Shown in pieces: positions 58,937 through 64,000 of a stretch of 64,000 nucleotides of DNA. How positions within the stretch are numbered: position 1 is the stretch's first letter; each line of letters starts with the position of its first letter. The stretch spans positions 87,756,570-87,820,569 of the forward strand of contig NW_024609846.1 of assembly GCF_016920785.2 (NCBI RefSeq), given 5' to 3'. The position numbers and the translations under genes were made by a program. The notes beneath the pieces are model-generated. The model had not been told where the DNA came from. It did no database searches and saw nothing but the letters and a program-made list of their open reading frames with translations. Source of the stretch: Ixodes scapularis (Eukaryota; Arthropoda; Arachnida; Ixodida; Ixodidae).

Positions 58937-59070
58937 TATGCGGAGCGGAAGTTTGTCTGCTTATTTTGAATGGGTTCTTGTGACTTTAGAACGCCGACCT
59001 CAGATTGGCTATAATTGAAAGATAGTGGGTAGACCTCAAGGCAGCTTGCTTTGAGGTCTACCCACTATCT
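58937..59070. mobile_element. MITE family C, partial copy with core hairpin
   Basis: gcggaagtttgtctgctta, ttgtgactttagaacgccga and cagattgg match the left arm of the copy at 11112. It ends in an exact 19-bp hairpin (59021-59039 and 59051-59069), and the outer right arm is missing. Confidence 0.6.
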
Positions 59071-59524
59071 TCTGTCTTGCCTTTTTCACTCTCTTGCCAA
59101 CTGACGAGAAAGGCTTTCGTACTAGAATATGGACCCCATCTATCCACGACCGAGCAACAGCACAGGTCGGACAGGAGTGCTAAGACAGCGTTCGGCTGGG
59201 CCGCGGGTTCAATCAGTGCGTCGGTGATAACTCGGCGTCGGGATTGGGATCAGTCGATGAGTTGACTCCGTGATAGTGTGACGACGTTACAAAACCATAA
59301 AGAAGGAAGTGAAACGGGCTTCGTTTGGGGGAGGGGATGTTGACTGGGTACTAGTTGTTAAGGCAGACACCTGCATATGTCTGATCGGCTGCACTAGAAC
59401 AGCTTGTGACGAGAGTAGACACTGGCGTCACATATCACCCTGGAACAGTTCTGATCTGCATTCATTTTACGCCTAATTTGTTCACCCTCAGCTTGAGGTA
59501 ATTGTGACAGTGTTATAAATAATG

Positions 59525-59760
59525 ATTTACTGATCAGCCAAAACAATATAACCACCTCTAAGTTATGGGAATGTGCGTGTCCAGCTGACGCACCGTTTAC
59601 GTCATCTACCATCCTCTGATGAAGATGGTATATAACGACTGCCAGGGATACAAAGGGATCATTTTGTCAACTTCGTTTGCGTGTAATGGAAAAGGCTCTT
59701 GATTTAAGAGGCTTTGACCAAGGGCAATTTGTGTTGTCAAGATCACTGATTACCAGTAAA
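59525..59760 (+). pseudogene. Tc1-like transposon fragment: left end and transposase start
   Basis: tttactgatcagccaaaaca followed by ataaccacct resembles the terminal repeat of a common Tc1 group. At 59685 an ATG opens MEKALDLRGFDQGQFVLSRS, which matches the N-terminal helix region of Tc1 transposases (usually D-LS-FDRGQIV-AR). The similarity stops near 59760 and the DDE catalytic domain is absent, so this is a truncated remnant. Confidence 0.5.
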
Positions 59761-59790
59761 GTCCATTCGTGGCTTGTCTTCCCAAACGCA

Positions 59791-60141
59791 ACGGCATCCA
59801 GTCTACCATCATGACGCCTAACTTCCCCCTTCTGTTCATTGTGCAGCTCCTGCTCTTGACGTACGACGGTGGTATCAGATCTACGCGCACGGAAACTACC
59901 AGCGCACCAGTCGAGGCGATGAAAGTAACTCCGCTGATCTTCTCCGGCTTCACGTTTTGTGAAAACCATTGTGACAATGGAACTTTTCCAATCCCTCCTC
60001 TGCTGATAAGGCCATGGACGGTAGCTTCGGAAGCATCGACATCAATCGCAATTTCTACAAAGACAGCGGAGCGCGTGTCGTAGGCACGGCATCCAGGCTA
60101 CCAAAATGACGCCTAGCATCCCACTTCTGTTTTTTGTGCAG
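59791..60141 (+). repeat. Direct repeat pair at the LINE 5' end
   Basis: acggcatccagtctaccatc, then atgacgcctaacttccccct and tctgttcattgtgcag at 59791-59848. It recurs as cacggcatccaggctacc, atgacgcctagcatccca, cttctgttttttgtgcag at 60086-60141. The second copy contains the LINE ORF1 start. The 240 bp between are not recognised. Confidence 0.8.
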
Positions 60142-61000
60142 GTGTGCAGAAATGACCCACCGTGCTCAATTAGGTGTAACAATGCTCGTCTTGTTGTCCT
60201 GCGTGCCCACGAATATGCCTAAAGCGTTTTTTAGACTTGATATTGCCTCTAAGTGACGATGTCGAACGTAACCTTGGCCCCATGACCGTAGCACAGGTTA
60301 AGGCTCCAGCTAGGATTGAACTTTTGCTACCCAATTACACGAAGGTCAAGCAGGTGTCGTGGTACAACTAAAAGAAATTACTGACGAGCGAAAACGCACA
60401 AAAAATCATTATCTGCCCTAACAACACGTGGGAGGACTATTGAAACTGATCTTGCAAATTGTAAGTCCAAAGTAAACGCGGCGACTGAAATCAAAATGAA
60501 GGTCAAATGCCCTCTTTCCAAGATAGCGCTTTTGAAACGACGCTCCGACGATGCCGAAAGTCGTTCCTGACGATCGAACTTATGTTTCCTTGGGGGCTTC
60601 AGGACACTGCTAGGGAATCGTGGGCGGAATCCGAAAAACTAGTTCTCGACGCATGCAGTGATAATCTAGGCATACAGATTATCCGTGATACAATTGAAAG
60701 GGTCCATCGAATCGGCAGGTTTCATCCTAATAAAAACCGACCCATCATCGTAAAATTTCTTTCTTTTTAAACACAAAGAAACTGAGCTGAGATCATGCTC
60801 CAAGCTAAATGACACCAACGAGTCGGTTAGCGAAGACTACCCAAAGAATGTACAATTCGCCAGAAAAATGCGTTTACAGTTCGCCGGAGCCCAGGGCCCG
60901 ATGACAGACTACATTTGGGGAGCAAACTATTTAATTTCAATTACGAGACTAACCAAATCTGTGAGAGCAGCCCAAAAGAGTCGGACACTGCGCCAACAAA
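60106..61000 (+). pseudogene. LINE ORF1 remnant with 2A-like start
   Basis: The first 38 codons from the ATG at 60106 read MTPSIPLLFFVQ and then a cysteine-containing stretch (CRNDPPCSIRCNN). After a shift around a T6 run at 60227-60232 comes LDLILPLSDDVERNLGP (ending 60281). Further on, 60507-60770 is open and holds DTIERVHRIGRFHPNKNRPI. After one more frameshift at a T-run, SEDYPKNVQFARKMRLQF follows. This last part is the C-terminal nucleic-acid-binding fold common to L1-type and CR1-type ORF1 proteins, which coat the element RNA. Stops near 60218 and 60369 and two or more frameshifts make it a pseudogene. Confidence 0.7.
60258..60281 (+). other. Degenerate 2A-like (stop-carry on) motif in ORF1
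   Basis: Reads DVERNLGP, preceded by a Leu/Ile-rich run. The known motif is D-V/I-E-x-N-P-G-P; here the first proline is leucine. 2A makes the ribosome skip a peptide bond and is known at the ORF1 start of some CR1/L2-type LINEs. With this change it would not be expected to work. Confidence 0.6.
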
Positions 61001-61108
61001 TTTGCAACTTCAAAGTTAAAGAATGACGCGATTAAGAAATCATTTAATTCTCAATCTTAAAAAAAAAACAAAAAAAAAAAACAGCTTCATTTAGAAACAC
61101 AAGAAATA

Positions 61109-63900
61109 TTGTCCGCAACCGCGATCACTTGTCCTCCGTCATTGACGCGGCGTCGGGTGAAGTTGTTATTCTTGCAGACACAGACAAATTTCGTTATTCG
61201 CGATAACGAAATTTTTTATTGTATTCACAGTTATAGCTTTTATCGCTGTGACCGAACTGATAGGCGTGGGGGTGGGGTCCTAATCGCAGTGAATGTAAAT
61301 CCTGAATGTTACCAAGTAAGCATCAACACCCAACTTGAACTGGTTTTTGTGCGTTTAATCTTTGCCCATATAAATTTCATTTGGTGCGCCTGTCATCGTC
61401 CGCCTATTGCGTCCACATCTTTTTGTTCTGCCCTGCATGATGCATTATGCACAATTACATCGAGGCTTCCTTTTGCACCTTTATTTTTACTTGGCGATTT
61501 CAATTTGCCCCTGATCAACTGGTCGGGAGCATTCCTAATTTTTACCTGCAATTCTGCCATTTACCATGATTTCCTCAATGTTTTGCTTGGATTTTTCATT
61601 AACACAACTTGTTGCTGAACCTACTCGAGTCACTGTGTCTTCGGCCACTTTACTGGATCTCATTTTCTCCTCTCACTCTAACCTTGCCTCCAACACCACA
61701 TATCGTACTTACTGGGTATTAGCGATCACTCCATTCTACATTTCTCGTTATTTACACCAATGGCTGATGCTAGTAAATCGACAAAACATTTTTTTGGCTA
61801 GAGTGAAGCAAATTTCGGTGCTATAAATAACGAATTAGCTGGCTTCCTTGACGAATTCCTTCGTAATTTTTCTGGACGTTCGGTTGAAAGCTATGGGCGC
61901 ATATTTAAAAATAAATTAGTATCCCTAATTAACTTATTCGTTTCATATAGGTATATTAAAACGAATTCCTTGTCTCCATGGTTTAATGTAACACGTAAGC
62001 GCCGTAACAGCAAAAATAAATATTCGTTCTGTTCTACAAAGCTATCTTGAAGTAACGAACGTCGGGGAATTCACACGTCGCTGAAGGTGCTTATAAACTA
62101 GCCATCAAGGAAGCTAAACTCACATTTTTTTTTAATGTCGCCTTGCCCTCCATGGCACTTAACAGTTCTAAACAGTTTCGCCGCGTTATGAATGAAAAAA
62201 AAAGATATCTTGTTCACTAATAATGGTGTTGCTATTCCAAAAAAAACTATTGTGTCTCTATTTTAAATGGCATTTTTGTAAAAGCATTTTGTGTAGATGA
62301 TGATTGCTGCCACCCTGTGGAGCATAATTATAACTTTTTGCCTATGGATCATCTTGTAATTGACTATGACGGGATTGTAAAGTTGATCGATAACTTAAAA
62401 ACATCTTCGTATTTCGGAGTTGACAATGTCACCCCCACACTCATTAAGAATAATAAAAATTATATCACAATTTACCTTTTCAAGATTTTTGAGTGATCTC
62501 TTGCATTTGGTGTATTGCCTGAAGAGTGGAAAATAGGGAAGATGATTGCATTCTATAAACACGGTGATAAAGAGAGTCCTTTTAACTATCGCCACATTTC
62601 CTTAATCGATACACCTTGTAAGCTTTTAAAGGACATATTTATTCATGAACAAAACGTAAGGGCGCAAACGAGCTGGTGTACATTGCACATGGTTGAAAAA
62701 ACCCCGAGTGTTGTGTCGTTTACCCGCAGTCTCGGGGTTTTTTCAACCATATTTATTCACTCATTTGGTTAACTACTTAAACTTGAATTCGTTCTTTTCC
62801 CCATCACAACATAGCTTTCGTAAATCCCTTTTCTCTGAGACTCGACTACTGACCTTCATTAATGATGTGCTTTCCATACTTGACCGTAGATCCCTGATTG
62901 ACAGTTTTTTTTTAGATTTCTGCAAAGCTTTCGACAAAGTTCCTCATAAAAACTGACTCTTTAAACTCGGTCAACTTAATGTCGATCCTGAAATGCTGTC
63001 TTGGATCACATGTTTTTCAACTAATCGTTCTCAGTTCGTTCAAGCTAACAATGTAAATTCTTCTGTGAATCCTGTTACTTCTGGCGTACCGCAAGGGTCT
63101 GTCTTGGGGCCCATGTTGCTTTTAATTTACGTAAATGACTTACCACTGTTTGTATCATCATCTATTAGCCTCTTCGCTGATGATTGTGTAATTTATCGAG
63201 AAGTCACTAATACTACTGACATCAACCTTCTTCAAGAGAACTTACATGCTGTGACTGATTGGTGTGATTTGCGGCAAATATCCCTTAATACTAACAAATG
63301 CAAAGCGATGAAAATCTCCAGTCAAATTACTACATCTTCCATTTACTCAATTTTTAAAGTTCCCGTTGAAACTGTACCACGCTACACGTACCTTGGGGTG
63401 CGCATCACTTCTAACATGTCATGGAAAACGCATACTGACCACATTGTCGCCAACGCTAACTCCATGTTTGGTTACCTAAAGATAACCTTTAGCTTAGCCC
63501 CACAGTCCTTGTCTGTTCGAAACTAGACTGTGCCGCAGCAAGCTGGGATCCGGGTCTCTCAACTCTCGTAGCTGATCTTGAAGCCCTACAGAATGGCGGT
63601 ACCCATTTTATATTTACTATCATCGCACATCTAATGCCTCAACTATGAAAACTAATTTATCACGTCCTGCTCTTTCATTACGCCGATAAATATCTCGTTT
63701 GTGTCTCTTTTTATACAATTTATTATTCCAATGCTTCACTAAAAAAAACAACTAAAGTTAAATCCTGTTTTCACCTTGCCGCGCGTAGATCAGCAATTTA
63801 AAGTCGGAATTCCTCATTGCATATTACCTCAGCCTATTATAACTCCTTTATTCCCAGAAGATCTTCAGAGTGAAAGCGCCTTCCCGCGCAATTGGTAAAC
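61109..63900 (+). pseudogene. LINE ORF2: endonuclease-reverse transcriptase, broken
   Basis: Endonuclease: DRRGGGVLIAV near 61261, CHRPPIASTSFCSALHDALC near 61390, LLGDFNLPLINWS near 61488. Its last motif region near 61690-61735 lacks the expected S-D-H. RT: FGVLPEEWKIGKMIAFYKHG near 62507, DFCKAFDKVPHKN near 62917, GVPQGSVLGPMLLLIYVNDL near 63086, FADDCVIY near 63173. The C-terminal part, LVADLEALQNGGTHFIF, follows near 63569. The catalytic FADD is intact. Breaks: frameshifts near 61600 and 62200-62260, stops near 62494, 62954 and 63524, and an insertion at 62646-62747. Confidence 0.85.
62646..62747. mobile_element. 102-bp insertion with 12-bp target duplication and hairpin
   Basis: Lies inside the LINE RT. 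catatttattca occurs at 62634-62645 and 62748-62759. Removing one copy and the insert restores continuity of the local RT frame (KDIFIH then SFG/HLVNYLN region). The insert ends in an inverted repeat of 20 bp (62689-62708 and 62731-62750) that overlaps the right duplication. No known family recognised. Confidence 0.75.
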
Positions 63901-64000
63901 ATACCGTACTTTGAATAGTTTAAAAGTGCAGCGACTGCTTGCTTATGTTAATATTTTTCTCTGTTTGTTTGTTTGCCTTACTCTATAATTTCTGAACGTG

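Larger units (their letters stand above)
60086..64000 (+). mobile_element. CR1/L2-like non-LTR retrotransposon, decayed
   Basis: About 3.9 kb running off the window. ORF1 remnant at 60106-61000, ORF2 remnant at 61109-63900. RT motifs (DFCKAFDKVPH, SGVPQGSVLGPMLLLIYVND, LFADDCVIY) belong to the CR1/L2/Jockey assemblage; I favour CR1/L2 from the ORF1 type and the RT C-terminus. The left boundary could be 59791 if the direct repeat belongs to the element. Confidence 0.8.

Noticed and set aside
59811..60083. Plus-strand ORF starting MTPNFPLLFIVQ
   Set aside because: Only its first dozen codons match the LINE ORF1 start, as part of the direct repeat; the rest is unrelated and has no motif.

Overview
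This is eukaryotic nuclear DNA and almost certainly comes from an arthropod. A hard tick (Ixodidae) is my best guess. The grounds are tRNA-derived SINEs resembling the tick Ruka family, dense palindromic MITEs, Ty3/Gypsy, DIRS-like and Penelope-like retroelements, CR1/L2- and Tx1-like LINEs, and one possible arachnid-type cuticle protein gene. The species assignment is inference. There are no operons, CRISPR arrays or prokaryotic genes. Most of the window is transposable-element DNA at various stages of decay, with elements inserted inside older elements.

Layout. 1-7.2 kb: 3' end of a degraded Gypsy element whose LTR contains a tRNA-like segment; a 5.1 kb Tx1/L1-like LINE (1727-6827) sits inside that segment and itself carries a MITE. 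7.4-11.3 kb: a SINE, a 102-bp tandem repeat, a diverged 221-bp duplication and MITEs. 11.3-15.4 kb: a second broken Gypsy element, interrupted by a head-to-head inverted Penelope-like insertion that is interrupted in turn by a 443-bp MITE. 16.7-21.3 kb: a young, nearly intact Gypsy element (235-bp LTRs with 2 differences, GAGAG target duplication, one long gag-pol frame with a single early stop). 23-26 kb: a cluster of MITEs. 25.9-32.6 kb: DIRS-like and Gypsy remnants; the Gypsy copy is split by a 4.2 kb hAT-type insertion with an 8-bp target duplication. 33 kb: a THAP zinc-finger coding fragment.

35.2-37.9 kb holds the most unusual structure: a tandem array of exactly 302-bp units, each with a tRNA-like gene (anticodon UGU, A and B boxes, T-run terminator). 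There are seven complete + strand copies, one complete - strand copy and a half copy at an inversion point. The block is bounded by a perfect 13-bp target-site duplication, and a nearby paralogous copy of the target shows the empty site. 43.8-45.0 kb: the only convincing host gene, a secreted protein on the minus strand with a cuticle-protein-like segment and a CpG-rich upstream region. 45-59 kb: mostly unannotatable AT-rich DNA with SINEs and MITEs. 59.5-64 kb: a Tc1 fragment and a CR1/L2-like LINE whose ORF1 start carries a degenerate virus-like 2A motif.

Nothing here forms a pathway. What links the parts is insertion order: at least three separate three-level nests (Gypsy, then LINE, PLE or hAT, then MITE). 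Boundaries given as approximate were read by eye; family names rest on motifs, not database searches.
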